Shown in pieces: positions 43,715 through 53,311 of a DNA stretch of 64,000 nt. The first letter of the stretch is position 1. Every line of letters begins with the position of its first letter. Made by a program: the position numbers and the translations under genes. Location of the stretch: positions 20,452 to 84,451 of the forward strand of contig JAVBOY010000038.1 of assembly GCA_031550085.1 (NCBI GenBank). Reading direction: 5' to 3'. Under the pieces are notes generated by a model, which did no database searches, had not been told where the DNA came from, and saw only the letters and a program-made list of their open reading frames with translations. The stretch comes from UBA4417 sp031550085. Its GTDB lineage: Bacteria; Bacteroidota; Bacteroidia; Bacteroidales; UBA4417.

Positions 43715-44377
43715 ATGAAAGTTGTTTTAAAAAAATATACCGACTTTATTCCAATCTCGTGGAGCGGGGGAACGACGACCGAACTGACCCTTTTTCCGGA
43801 ATCGGCAAGCTATGGCGACCGTGCATTTGACTGGCGCATCAGCACGGCTACCATCAAGTCGGAGCAAAGCAATTTTACGCAGTTGCCCGGTTTCCGGCGG
43901 ATTATTTTGCCGTTGCAGGGGGATTTAACTTTACACCATCTTTTTGAAACAGAAACTCAAGCCATTCATTTAAAACCGTTTGAGCAATACACATTTGAGG
44001 GCGCCTGGCAAACCACATCCGAAGGGAAAGTAATCGATTTTAATTTAATGCTGTCGCGAAGGGCAGAAGGGAATGTTCAGGTACTTCGTGATTTGAAAAG
44101 CCCTGCATTTTTCGAAATAGAAAACAAAAAAGAAAATCACGCACATTTCATTGCTTTTTATGCTTTCCGGAACCGGCGAACGGTTCGTGTTTTAAGCCCG
44201 ACCCTGGAAAAAGATATTGAAATGCAGGAAAAGGATTTCCTTCTGATTCAACTGGCAGCCGGCGAAGACGTGATTTGCATCATAAATCCCGATAAGGAAG
44301 AAGTTTGTGATATGGTGGTGACGGAAGTTGTTGTCTTGGTGAACGAATCGGCGGTATCCGGTCCGTCTTTCATATAA
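43715..44377 (+). CDS. HutD family protein
   Basis: A 220-residue cupin-type protein of the HutD family, in other bacteria associated with histidine utilisation control. Visible features: ISWSGGTTTELTLFPESASY near the start, FDWRISTATIKSEQSNFTQLPGFRRIILPLQG, and the later DFNLMLSRR motif. The ATG at 43715 gives the family N-terminus; the in-frame extension to 43505 belongs to a toxin-tip remnant. No hut genes are adjacent, so histidine metabolism is only a family-level suggestion. Confidence 0.85.
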   Translation: MKVVLKKYTDFIPISWSGGTTTELTLFPESASYGDRAFDWRISTATIKSEQSNFTQLPGFRRIILPLQGDLTLHHLFETETQAIHLKPFEQYTFEGAWQTTSEGKVIDFNLMLSRRAEGNVQVLRDLKSPAFFEIENKKENHAHFIAFYAFRNRRTVRVLSPTLEKDIEMQEKDFLLIQLAAGEDVICIINPDKEEVCDMVVTEVVVLVNESAVSGPSFI

Positions 44378-44435
44378 ATTATTGAAAAATAGATTGATAA
44401 AAAGATTTGTTGTCTTCCAAAATCTTTTCCCCTTT

Positions 44436-44468
44436 TTGTCTTTCGAGCAGGTTCGTTTTGTACTTTTG
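44436..44468 (+). promoter_or_regulatory. Probable promoter of trkA-trkH
   Basis: TTG (44436-44438), 22 nt, TACTTTTG (44461-44468), 26 nt before the trkA ATG. The spacing is slightly long for the consensus. Confidence 0.45.
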
Positions 44469-44494
44469 CTTAATTTTTCAAAAAAAATAGGAAA

Positions 44495-45190
44495 ATGGCA
44501 ACAGCAAAATATGCCGTCATTGGCATCGGGCAATTCGGACGTGCAATTGCCAACGCACTTTCGGCAAAAGGCGCCGAGGTGATGGCTATCGACAGCGATG
44601 TGGAAATTATTGACAACATTGGCGACGAGGTAGCCTATGCCGTGGCTTTGGATGCTACCGATGCCAAGGCTTTGCGTTCGCAGGGAATTGAAAGTTTTGA
44701 TGCAGTGGTGGTGGCCATTGGTTCCGATTTCGAACAACGTTTGTTGTGTTCGTCTATTCTATTAGATCTGGATGTGAAGCGCATTATTACCCGTGCCAAC
44801 GGAAAAGCCCAACGCATTATTTTGGAGAAAATGGGCATCAAGGAAATTTTATCGCCTGAAGAAGAAGTCGGGGTGGTTGTTGCCGAACGGCTTCTGAACC
44901 CGAATATTGTCAGCTATTTGCAACTTCCTGATAATCATCGGATTGTTGAAGTGATTGCTCCTGCTGGGTGCGTAGACAAAACATTGGGAGAAATAGACCT
45001 CCGCAACCGTTACAAATTGAGTTTGATTACCGTAAAACAAGAGGTTCTTGTGACCAAAACCGGCAAAACAGAAGTTGAGCATCATATCGTAGGAGTACCC
45101 GATTCAAAACAAATTGTGACTTCCTCTGACCGTTTGTTGATCTTTGGGCATACGACCGATATCGAACGCTTCCTTGAAATTAATTCCTAA
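44495..45190 (+). CDS. K+ uptake regulatory NAD(H)-binding subunit, TrkA/KtrA
   Basis: A single-RCK peripheral gating subunit (231 residues) with an N-terminal Rossmann fold: VIGIGQFGRAIA (GxGxxG, residues 8-19) and Asp33 at the end of the second strand to bind NAD/NADH ribose; and a C-terminal RCK_C domain (about 140-220). The single RCK unit is KtrA-like, unlike the doubled E. coli TrkA. The channel subunit gene follows 26 bp later. Confidence 0.92.
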   Translation: MATAKYAVIGIGQFGRAIANALSAKGAEVMAIDSDVEIIDNIGDEVAYAVALDATDAKALRSQGIESFDAVVVAIGSDFEQRLLCSSILLDLDVKRIITRANGKAQRIILEKMGIKEILSPEEEVGVVVAERLLNPNIVSYLQLPDNHRIVEVIAPAGCVDKTLGEIDLRNRYKLSLITVKQEVLVTKTGKTEVEHHIVGVPDSKQIVTSSDRLLIFGHTTDIERFLEINS

Positions 45191-45216
45191 ACCTTGTTCA
45201 AAAAAGCAACGCAAAC

Positions 45217-47028
45217 ATGGGCAAAGGGAAAATAAACCGGATACGCGAAGCCATCAATGTACGGCTTTACACCCACAAATCATATGTTACATTTGGACTG
45301 CAGGTGTTGAGTACATTGGTTTCCATTATGGCTATTGCTGCCCTGATTTATTATCATGGTTTTCCCAAAACGGCTCCCTATCACTCGCTGATGATCAAAA
45401 TCATTGAAGCGAGTTTTGTATTTTACCTGCTCAAGTTTATTGTAAAAGTCGTTTACGAGTTTCATCCGGTGGATTATATGCTTGCCAATTGGTTCGAAAC
45501 TTTTATCATGCTTACCATCTTCATCGATGTGCTTGGTTTTTTGATCCTTGGCGGGCATCCCATCGTTGTATTTTTTGAAAGGATTGGGATGCCCGGCATG
45601 AGCGATTATTACAACATGTTTATCCAATTGTATTTTTTGATGATCTTGTTGATGGAAATCGGGAAGGTAAGCAGCCGGATTGGAATTTTCCGGCTAGGAC
45701 CATCAGGGTTGCTTTCGTTGTCGTTCATTTTCTTGATTTTGTCAGGTTCCGGTTTCTTGATGCTGCCCGAAATGACGACGCACGGAATCCGTTATATTGA
45801 TGCGTTGTTTACTTCAACCAGCGCGTGTTGTGTTACCGGTTTGACAGTAAAAAACGTAGCCATGGATTTCACAACCAAAGGGCATACGGTAATCATGTTT
45901 TTGGTACAATTCGGCGGAATCAACATTATTTCGTTTGCTACTTTTTTTGCTACTTTTTACAAGAATGCTTCCGGATTGCGTTACCAATCCATTATGAAGG
46001 ATATCGTATCATCCGACATCAGCGATACCCGTTCCACCCTGCGCAAAGTCATTTTATTCAGTTTTACCATCGAATTGATTGGGGCGGCCCTGCTGTTTCT
46101 TTCATGGCCCAATTATGTTTATTTTAATAGTTTGGGGCAAAAGATTTATTATTGCGTTTTTCATGCCGTTTCGGGATTTAACAATGCCGGGTTTGCCCTG
46201 TTTTCAAATAATCTGGTCGATGGCGGTATGCGTTTTGCCTACAACGTGCAATTGGTTATTGCGGCGTTGATATTTTTCGGGGGCATCGGTTTTTTAGTCT
46301 TGGAAGATCTGTTCAGTTGGAAGCGCATTCGTGAACGCCACCGCATTAAATGGAAGCGTCTTACCATTCATTCGCGCATTGCGTTGTACTATTCAATCGG
46401 TTTGGTAATTGCCGGAACTTTGTTTTTTTTCATTATCGAACGAAACACTTCTTTGCAAGAGCATTCTGCTTACGGAGCCTTTGTTGTATCGCTGTTTCAA
46501 TCGGTAACTTGTCGTACGGCAGGTTTTAATTCGGTAAACTTTGCCGGATTGTCCCAGGCGACCCTTTTGTTTATGATTTTTTTGATGTATGTCGGGGCAT
46601 CACCTGTTTCAACCGGTGGAGGCATAAAAACAACCACTTTTGCCGTCATTATCAAATCGGCCATTGCAACCATCCGGGGAAAGAAAAATGTGGAAATTTT
46701 CCGACATAATATCTCGTTCGAAACCATTGATAAGGCCTATTCCATTATCCTGTTTTCGGTAATTTTAATTTTTACTTCAACCTTGCTTTTAACCTTGTCA
46801 AACCCGCATATACCCGTTTTGCATTTGTTGTTTGAAGAAGTTTCGGCTTTTGGAACCGTAGGGTTGTCGGTAGGGATTACGCCTACTTTGAACGATTTCA
46901 GTAAATATATTTTAATCGCATCCATGTACATTGGGCGGATCGGCCCGTTGACATTGGCGATTGCAGTTACCAGCCGTGCCATGTACACCAAATACAAGTA
47001 TCCCAATGCGCAAGTGATCATTGGATAA
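45217..47028 (+). CDS. K+ uptake membrane subunit, TrkH/KtrB
   Basis: Membrane pore of a Trk/Ktr potassium system (603 residues, longer than KtrB because of extra N-terminal helices). The four-fold M1-P-M2 arrangement is visible, with filter-like P-loops: TSTSACCVTGLTV, HAVSGFNNAGFALF, VTCRTAGFNSVN and SAFGTVGLSVG, each with the conserved central Gly. The conserved GGGIKTTTFAV follows the third. Forms an operon with the RCK subunit and ends at a strong terminator. K+ versus Na+-coupled transport cannot be distinguished. Confidence 0.93.
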   Translation: MGKGKINRIREAINVRLYTHKSYVTFGLQVLSTLVSIMAIAALIYYHGFPKTAPYHSLMIKIIEASFVFYLLKFIVKVVYEFHPVDYMLANWFETFIMLTIFIDVLGFLILGGHPIVVFFERIGMPGMSDYYNMFIQLYFLMILLMEIGKVSSRIGIFRLGPSGLLSLSFIFLILSGSGFLMLPEMTTHGIRYIDALFTSTSACCVTGLTVKNVAMDFTTKGHTVIMFLVQFGGINIISFATFFATFYKNASGLRYQSIMKDIVSSDISDTRSTLRKVILFSFTIELIGAALLFLSWPNYVYFNSLGQKIYYCVFHAVSGFNNAGFALFSNNLVDGGMRFAYNVQLVIAALIFFGGIGFLVLEDLFSWKRIRERHRIKWKRLTIHSRIALYYSIGLVIAGTLFFFIIERNTSLQEHSAYGAFVVSLFQSVTCRTAGFNSVNFAGLSQATLLFMIFLMYVGASPVSTGGGIKTTTFAVIIKSAIATIRGKKNVEIFRHNISFETIDKAYSIILFSVILIFTSTLLLTLSNPHIPVLHLLFEEVSAFGTVGLSVGITPTLNDFSKYILIASMYIGRIGPLTLAIAVTSRAMYTKYKYPNAQVIIG

Positions 47029-47044
47029 TTTGAATTCGACCGCT

Positions 47045-47077
47045 AAAAAAAATGCCTCCCTGTGAGGCATTTTTTTT
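47045..47077. terminator. Bidirectional terminator between trkH and the GLUG/InlB-repeat gene
   Basis: Perfect 14-bp stem (47045-47058 with 47064-47077, core ATGCCTC/GAGGCAT) with A and T runs as the outer pairs and a 5-nt loop; convergent genes on both sides. Confidence 0.9.
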
Positions 47078-47095
47078 AGGATGGCAGATTAATCA

Positions 47096-50000
47096 TTAAA
47101 GCTTTACAATCTTCGCGGTTTTTCCGTTTACTCGGATAACATAAGCGCCTTTGGGCAAATGAGAAATATCGAATGTTTTCTCTTTTGTTTCAAACACCTT
47201 TTTCCCTACCAGGTCGTAGATACAAATTACGAATTGTGAAAGGCTTGCTGGGCAGTCGACGGTTATTGGACCGCTTGTCGGATTTGGATACACGACAATA
47301 CCGCTCTTATCTGCGGGTTGAGTCGATACCGTGTTTTTGAATTTCGCATAAATCGTATGATTCCCTTGGACGTTAGAAAAAGTGTAGGAACCGGAAACGG
47401 ATGCCGCGGCATTGTAGCTGTTGTCTACAAACACGCTATCCAATAAATAACCGGAGTTTGCGGTAAACGTGAATGTTTTGCTGTCGCCGGCATTTACCGT
47501 CGTAGGCCCGTTTGGAGTAATACTTCCTCCGGTGCCGCAACCGGCGTTAATGGTATATTGAATCCGGCTAAAGGTGGCGGCAATCGTGTGGTTAGCCTGG
47601 ACATCCGTAAATGTAAATGTTCCGCTTGCAACAGCTCCCGGATTGTTTGTGCCGTCGATCAACACAGATTCAATTTTGTAATTAGCGTTTGGCGTAATGG
47701 TATAGGATTGGTTGTCTCCGGCATATACTTTTGTTACTCCGGCAGGGGAAATCAGGCCGCCTGTTCCTGCTGACGCCGTAATACTGAGCTGTTGGCGCTC
47801 AAAACTTGCCACAATCGTGTGATTCGTGGTTACATTTGAGAATGTATAGCTTGTAACGGCTCCCACAGAATTTCCATCCACGACCACATTTTTAATCGCG
47901 CAGTTTGTATTCGGCGCAATGGCGAAAATGATGGTTCCTCCGTCATTAACCAACAGCGAACCTTCCGGCGAAATCGTTCCGTAATTGTCCGCCCGGCTGG
48001 CTTCAACCGTATGCTTGATGGCTGTGAAATCAACTTGAATGCTGTGATTGGCCGTTATATTACTGAACGTGTAACTTGCCATACGGTATGAGTTTTCTAC
48101 ATAGTTGCCATCCACAAACACGCGAAATACTTCATAATGTGGATCGGGCGTGAACGTGAATGTTTGTGCATCGTCGTAAAACACATTGATCACGCCTTTT
48201 GGGGAAATGCTCCCATTAGGGCCGTTATTTGCCGTGATGGTGTATGGGATTCGCTCATAACTTACCGAAATGGTATGGTCGGTTGTGATGTTGGAAAAGG
48301 TATAACTTCCTGCGGTTACGGCAGCCGGATTGTTCGTTCCGTCGACCAACACTTGCTCAATGCGGTAGCCCGTATTCGGAGTGAAGGTAAATGACTTTGA
48401 ACTTCCATAAATCACGGTTATTGTCCCACTTGGATTTATACTTCCGTTGGGGCCGCTACTGGCTGTGATGGTATAGGGAATTTGGTCGTAGCTCACCGAT
48501 ATCGTGTGATTTTCCGAAACATTGGTAAACGTGTAACTTCCTGCGGCAACGGCGCCCGGATTGTTTGTCCCGTCGACCAGCACTTGCACAATGCGGTAAC
48601 CGGTTGATGGGGCGAACGTAAAGGTTTGCGAATTGCCTTGGAGTACCGTTACGGTTCCATTAGGGGTGATACTTCCGTTGGCACCGCTACCGGCCGTGAT
48701 GGTGTATGCAGGAAGCGCTTTTACCGGATAGGACTCCCATAAACCGTTTTCATACACCGTCAACGACAAGGTGTCGGTCAGTTGGGATGCATAGATTTTA
48801 CTGTTCTGAGATTGAGCCGGGGCAATGGCGCTTGACAGGATGGTTGTGTAAGCCTTTGTACGGCTGTTGTAAACGACAACGCTATCTGTCGTAGCCGGAT
48901 TACGCAATTCGAAATGTAAGGTTGTGACATCGTAATAGGGATTGTAAACCGGGGCGCTTTGCCATGTGAAATAAGGATAAGATTTATTTTCCCAAATATT
49001 CCACTTTGTCGTGAAATCCCAGTTTTGGCCGGGCTGGTAAGTCGTTTGCGTCCGTAATTCTGCCAACGTTTTGTTCAGCCCGTTTTGATTGCTTGCCGTA
49101 CCATTGGTGATGAGTACGCCATTTACCAGCATCGATTCCCATGCAAACGTGTTCTCGATCGTTGATGCACCGGTGACTTCCGCTACGATGCGAAAAACAG
49201 AGGTTCCGGCCGTAATGCTTGGGCTGGCTACCACACAATTGGAAATCGTCGTGTTGGTAATTTCTCCTGCAATTCCTCCGACCAAACAATTGCCGGCACT
49301 TCTGCCCACAATTGTTCCCGAAACATAACAATCGGAAATGACTTCGTCGATAATAGAGCCGACAAGACCTCCCACCCACATGTTGTTGGGAGCGATTACA
49401 TTGCCACTGGCATAACAGTTTATGATGCTGCTCCACGAATCTCCCACCAAACCGCCGAAATCTGTACCGGAGCCTGTTCCGCTCACATTCCCCTTGGCAA
49501 AACAATCTACCACATCTCCAATGCCTTCGGCTCTTCCGATCAATCCTCCCGTTGATTTACCTCCGGTAACCGTGCCCGTGGCATAACATTTTGTGATGGC
49601 TCCGTAAGTATCTCCCACCAGGCCTCCGGCGCGTTCTCCGGCCGAATTGACGTTTCCCGTGGCAAAACTGTTGGTTACCGCATCACTGGTACCGACCAGA
49701 CCTCCCAAATTGTTGTTTCCGGTTATCGTTCCCGATGCCCGGCAATCGGTGATCGGAGCATAAGAATCGCCGACCAGGCCCCCCAGGGACATGGTGCCGT
49801 TCACATTTCCGGTTGCAGAACAGTTGGTCACTTCGCCAAAATTTGCACCAATCAGACCGCCCATAAAATTACCCACATAAACGTCTCCTACATTGGTCAC
49901 GGAACTCGAGGAATGACAATCGGATACCGTTCCGTTGGCATAACCTACCAAACCGCCTGTGTAATCGCCCGCATTATTAACACTGCCGTACGATTGACAG

Positions 50001-50653
50001 TTGGTAACGGGAGCCGAACAATTTCCGATCAATCCTCCAACGTTACTGTTGGCACCGTTTACCACACAAGCGCTTGTGTCTTTTGTGATTTGCGAGCTTC
50101 CGGTTACCGCGCCAATCAAACCGCCAATGTTTGCATTGCCGTTAATGGTGCCTTTTACCTTGCAAACGGTAACTTTTGTTCCTACAACGTTACCGGACAG
50201 GCAGCCTACATAGTTGTTTCCTGTAATACTTTTTCCCGTTGCAATTTCAATCTTAATACTATCAACGCTTCCACTGTTTACCGAGCCAAAGAGGCCTACA
50301 TAATTAGAGCCGGAACGGTCAATCCAAAGGTTTTGTACGCTAAAACCACCTCCATGCAGGAATCCGCGAAATGCATTAGCGCCATTGGCCGTACCGGTTC
50401 CGATGGGTTGCCAGCCTTCTGTCGGGTTATTTGCTTCAATCCACGCCGCCAAGTCGATATTGTTCATTAATCGAAAGTGCTTTCCGGCATTGGCTGTACC
50501 GGTGAAGTTGCGAACTTCGTCCAGTTGGGCGGCGTTAGTAATTTGGTATGGCTCATTTGTCGTTCCGCTTCCAATTCCTGAAAATTGGGCATGGGCGTTG
50601 TAAAATAATCCCCCTAAAATGAGCATCGTCAAAAAGAGTCTAAGTTTTTGCAT
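47096..50653 (-). CDS. T9SS-secreted GLUG and InlB-like repeat surface protein
   Basis: An 1185-residue exported protein. Signal peptide (to NAHAQ), then many GLUG-type repeats (about 90-500) of the form YVGGLIG...V.NC.A.GNV, predicted to stack as a beta helix, a linker domain (about 500-650), six divergent InlB-B-like repeats of about 80 residues beginning YTITA-G-NGSI-P-G (about 660-1110), and a type A Por sorting domain (about 1120-1185, VVYPNPTSG to AYVIRVNGKTAKIVK). An adhesin or matrix role is likely. The ATG at 50653 starts the signal peptide. It is divergent from a TPR/LuxR-type regulator. Confidence 0.88.
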   Translation of the reverse strand: MQKLRLFLTMLILGGLFYNAHAQFSGIGSGTTNEPYQITNAAQLDEVRNFTGTANAGKHFRLMNNIDLAAWIEANNPTEGWQPIGTGTANGANAFRGFLHGGGFSVQNLWIDRSGSNYVGLFGSVNSGSVDSIKIEIATGKSITGNNYVGCLSGNVVGTKVTVCKVKGTINGNANIGGLIGAVTGSSQITKDTSACVVNGANSNVGGLIGNCSAPVTNCQSYGSVNNAGDYTGGLVGYANGTVSDCHSSSSVTNVGDVYVGNFMGGLIGANFGEVTNCSATGNVNGTMSLGGLVGDSYAPITDCRASGTITGNNNLGGLVGTSDAVTNSFATGNVNSAGERAGGLVGDTYGAITKCYATGTVTGGKSTGGLIGRAEGIGDVVDCFAKGNVSGTGSGTDFGGLVGDSWSSIINCYASGNVIAPNNMWVGGLVGSIIDEVISDCYVSGTIVGRSAGNCLVGGIAGEITNTTISNCVVASPSITAGTSVFRIVAEVTGASTIENTFAWESMLVNGVLITNGTASNQNGLNKTLAELRTQTTYQPGQNWDFTTKWNIWENKSYPYFTWQSAPVYNPYYDVTTLHFELRNPATTDSVVVYNSRTKAYTTILSSAIAPAQSQNSKIYASQLTDTLSLTVYENGLWESYPVKALPAYTITAGSGANGSITPNGTVTVLQGNSQTFTFAPSTGYRIVQVLVDGTNNPGAVAAGSYTFTNVSENHTISVSYDQIPYTITASSGPNGSINPSGTITVIYGSSKSFTFTPNTGYRIEQVLVDGTNNPAAVTAGSYTFSNITTDHTISVSYERIPYTITANNGPNGSISPKGVINVFYDDAQTFTFTPDPHYEVFRVFVDGNYVENSYRMASYTFSNITANHSIQVDFTAIKHTVEASRADNYGTISPEGSLLVNDGGTIIFAIAPNTNCAIKNVVVDGNSVGAVTSYTFSNVTTNHTIVASFERQQLSITASAGTGGLISPAGVTKVYAGDNQSYTITPNANYKIESVLIDGTNNPGAVASGTFTFTDVQANHTIAATFSRIQYTINAGCGTGGSITPNGPTTVNAGDSKTFTFTANSGYLLDSVFVDNSYNAAASVSGSYTFSNVQGNHTIYAKFKNTVSTQPADKSGIVVYPNPTSGPITVDCPASLSQFVICIYDLVGKKVFETKEKTFDISHLPKGAYVIRVNGKTAKIVKL

Positions 50654-50695
50654 AGTTTGTAGATTTATAAATATAATTGTCGCTTTTGGTTGCAC

Positions 50696-50727
50696 CAAAG
50701 ATATGCTCTTATTTCCTATCTGTACAA
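50696..50727 (-). promoter_or_regulatory. Promoter of the GLUG/InlB-repeat gene
   Basis: Minus strand TTG (50727-50725), 21 nt, TATCTTTG (50703-50696), 43 nt before the ATG. Confidence 0.55.
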
Positions 50728-50820
50728 ATTTTTGGGGTATGCAAAAGGTGTGCACGTTTTTTTTATTTTATTGGGAACCAATACTTTTTATTTTTATCAT
50801 GGGTTTATTTCAAGATTCGA

Positions 50821-50828
50821 TACATTTG
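50821..50828 (+). promoter_or_regulatory. Possible -7 box of the TPR regulator gene
   Basis: TACATTTG, 55 nt before the ATG; no TTG at the expected distance upstream. Confidence 0.35.
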
Positions 50829-50882
50829 CAACGCATAAACAAGGCTTGAAAAATCTCCATCTATAATAAATATCTTTCGTGT

Positions 50883-52628
50883 ATGAAAAAGCGGCATCTT
50901 TTTGTTTTGTTTTTTCTCGGATTTATATCCACTGTCTGTTCGGCAAGTGATATCCGGACATTTGATTCCCTTGCCAATGAAATTAATAAACACAATTTTA
51001 CCGACCGGAAGAAATCGAAAGGGTTGGTGGAAAAATTGTACGAAGTTGCTTCAAAAACTCCGGAGAATAAAGTACTTATCCCTCAATGTTTGTATTGGGA
51101 AGCGTATTTGAATTATTCCCAAGGGATCAATGATTCTACCTTGATTCCGAAAATTAAAACCAATTTGGAATTATTTGAGGGCCATTCGAATCAGTTTGAG
51201 ATTGCGTTGCTTCACCAGGCATTGGCTTTGGGTAGCGTGGTTGACGGTGATTATGCCGACGGACTCACCCATTCCTTGAAAGCCCTGATGTTGTTCAAGC
51301 AGCTTGATAATTCGTTATTTGCAGCCCGGGTTTCGCAATTGTTGGGCGTTATTTGTTACCGGACAAGGAATTTTGCGATGGCAGAAAAATTTTACAGCGA
51401 ATCGTTTTTTTCGAAAATGCCTCGACTAGAATACTATAAAACTTCAATCAACCGGTATAGCGCCTGGTTGTTTATACCGGGCCGTCAAAGGGAAGCGCTG
51501 GATTCCATGCAGCGGTTACTACCCATCTTGGAAACGATTAAGGATACGGGGCTTTTGGTTGTAGCATCTTTAAACACAGGAGGTTGCTATTACCTGAATA
51601 GCGAACCTGAGAAAGCGCTCGAATATTACAATCGGGCCTTACATCTTGCCCAAACCATTGACAACAGCAATTTCAGGGTTTCTCTTTATCTTAACCTGGG
51701 AGGATATCTTATAAACACCCAATCCTTTAAGGACGCCAGGCAATATCTTGAGAATGCAAAAAATATCGCTCTTCTGAATGATAACAAAGAACAACTTTCG
51801 GGAGCCTATTCCGCTTTATCTTACTTGTATTCCCAACTCGGAAATATTGACAGCGCCTATTTTTATATTACAAAATACAATGCGTTAAGAGACGAACTTC
51901 TCAATAATTCGAAAACCATCGAGGCGTATCAGGCTTACGTTTCGGCTACATTGGAATCTGCCCGACAGGAACTTACCATTGCCAATCAAAAAATTACCTT
52001 GAAAAACAGGTATTTTGCCATTACCATCATCTCTGCGTTGGGGATAATCCTTTTAATTATTTTGTTTATGGTTGTCGTGCAACAAAAAAAGCGCCGGCAA
52101 GCCCTGATCAAGGAAGCCGAAAAACGGGAATTGGAAGATCGTTTGATGCACGAACAGAAAATCCAGCAGTTGGAAAAAGAAAAGCACCAGGAAATTTTGG
52201 AATCAAAAATCCGGGAAATCACATCCTACTCTTTACTTCTTTCAAATAAAAATAATACGTTACAGCAAATTAGCATGCTGACGCAACAATTGCAAAAAGC
52301 GAAGAAAGAAGAAACAGAAACCCTTACCCAAGAAATCAGGGATGCCATCCATACGAATTTGAATACAGACAATGAACGGAATAATTTTATGCATCATTTC
52401 AACAACGTTCATCCGAGTTTTTTTGATAAACTAAAATCGCTTTGCGACGACCTTACCGAGAATAACTTACGGATGTGCGCTTATTTTCGGATCGGTATGT
52501 CGGCAAAACAGGTTGCTCAAATACTCAATGTTTCGGCTGAAACCATAAAAAACGGGCGGTACCGCCTGAAAAAGAAATTAAACCTTCTGGAAGAAGCTAA
52601 TTTGGACGATTTTTTGAGGAGTATCTGA
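50883..52628 (+). CDS. TPR-transmembrane-LuxR-type regulator
   Basis: A 581-residue membrane-bound regulator of a type common in Bacteroidetes. Signal peptide or first helix (to about residue 21), tetratricopeptide repeats in the periplasm (about 60-360, e.g. ALEYYNRALHLAQTI), a transmembrane helix (about 377-398), a long coiled coil (about 400-480) and a C-terminal helix-turn-helix of LuxR/GerE style (about 520-575: FRIGMSAKQVAQILNVSAETIKNGRYRLKKKL). Divergent from the T9SS surface protein across a 229-bp spacer, which suggests it may control that gene. Target unknown. Confidence 0.82.
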   Translation: MKKRHLFVLFFLGFISTVCSASDIRTFDSLANEINKHNFTDRKKSKGLVEKLYEVASKTPENKVLIPQCLYWEAYLNYSQGINDSTLIPKIKTNLELFEGHSNQFEIALLHQALALGSVVDGDYADGLTHSLKALMLFKQLDNSLFAARVSQLLGVICYRTRNFAMAEKFYSESFFSKMPRLEYYKTSINRYSAWLFIPGRQREALDSMQRLLPILETIKDTGLLVVASLNTGGCYYLNSEPEKALEYYNRALHLAQTIDNSNFRVSLYLNLGGYLINTQSFKDARQYLENAKNIALLNDNKEQLSGAYSALSYLYSQLGNIDSAYFYITKYNALRDELLNNSKTIEAYQAYVSATLESARQELTIANQKITLKNRYFAITIISALGIILLIILFMVVVQQKKRRQALIKEAEKRELEDRLMHEQKIQQLEKEKHQEILESKIREITSYSLLLSNKNNTLQQISMLTQQLQKAKKEETETLTQEIRDAIHTNLNTDNERNNFMHHFNNVHPSFFDKLKSLCDDLTENNLRMCAYFRIGMSAKQVAQILNVSAETIKNGRYRLKKKLNLLEEANLDDFLRSI

Positions 52629-52709
52629 TTTTTTATCTTAATAAAACGAGGTTTGGATGAAAAAACATCAAAAAAATCCGCTTTTCTTTTTCATTTCGTT
52701 AAAAAAGCC

Positions 52710-52740
52710 TTGACTTATTTTTGTAAGTACTATACTTTTG
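52710..52740 (+). promoter_or_regulatory. Promoter of the DUF1761 gene
   Basis: TTG (52710-52712), 20 nt, TACTTTTG (52733-52740), 32 nt before the ATG. Confidence 0.65.
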
Positions 52741-52772
52741 CAAAAAAATAACCAACTAAAAAACAACCTATT

Positions 52773-53213
52773 ATGGAAACGTCTTGTCAAGCCGGAGCAG
52801 CCGCATGTTGCTGCCCGTTTGCCCATATCAACTGGCTTTGGTATGTGGTCGCCGTCGTTGTTGCTTTTGCAGCAGGCGCACTTTGGTATTCGAAACTATT
52901 TCGGAAAACATGGATGGAAGTCAATCAAATTGACCCTCAGCAGCAAGTGAGCAAAGCAAACATGATCTCAACTCTATTGCTTCAATTCTTATCAACGGCT
53001 GTTTTGGGATTGATGTTTTTTATTTTAGTCCAGCAATCGCTTTGTTTGGCCATTATTGTCACCATCGGCATTGCTGCCTGGCTCAAGTCGACCCTGAAAT
53101 TCCGTATGGCCGATATAAAACGTTTTTGGAAAGCCGCTTGGATTGATGTCGGTTATTTTTGTGTGGTTGCCGTTATCTTCATGTTGTTTGCTTCCATTAG
53201 GTGTTGTTGCTAA
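52773..53213 (+). CDS. DUF1761 membrane protein
   Basis: A 146-residue protein with four transmembrane helices and the DUF1761 hallmarks WLWYVVAVVVAFAAGALWYSKLF and KTWMEVNQI. Unusual cysteine clusters sit at both ends (CCCP near residue 13 and CCC at the very C-terminus), on the same side of the membrane if four helices are right. Function unknown; the clusters could bind a metal. Own promoter and terminator. Confidence 0.82.
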   Translation: METSCQAGAAACCCPFAHINWLWYVVAVVVAFAAGALWYSKLFRKTWMEVNQIDPQQQVSKANMISTLLLQFLSTAVLGLMFFILVQQSLCLAIIVTIGIAAWLKSTLKFRMADIKRFWKAAWIDVGYFCVVAVIFMLFASIRCCC

Positions 53214-53234
53214 AAAGAATGAAATTTTGGTGTG

Positions 53235-53282
53235 GCGCACAAATTTATTGGATGAAATTCAATAAATTTGTGCGCTAATTTT
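53235..53282 (+). terminator. Terminator of the DUF1761 gene
   Basis: Perfect 16-bp stem (53235-53250 with 53260-53275), 9-nt loop, then a T-rich run. Confidence 0.85.
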
Positions 53283-53311
53283 TTTTAAAACCATTAAGAT
53301 AAGATAATTGT

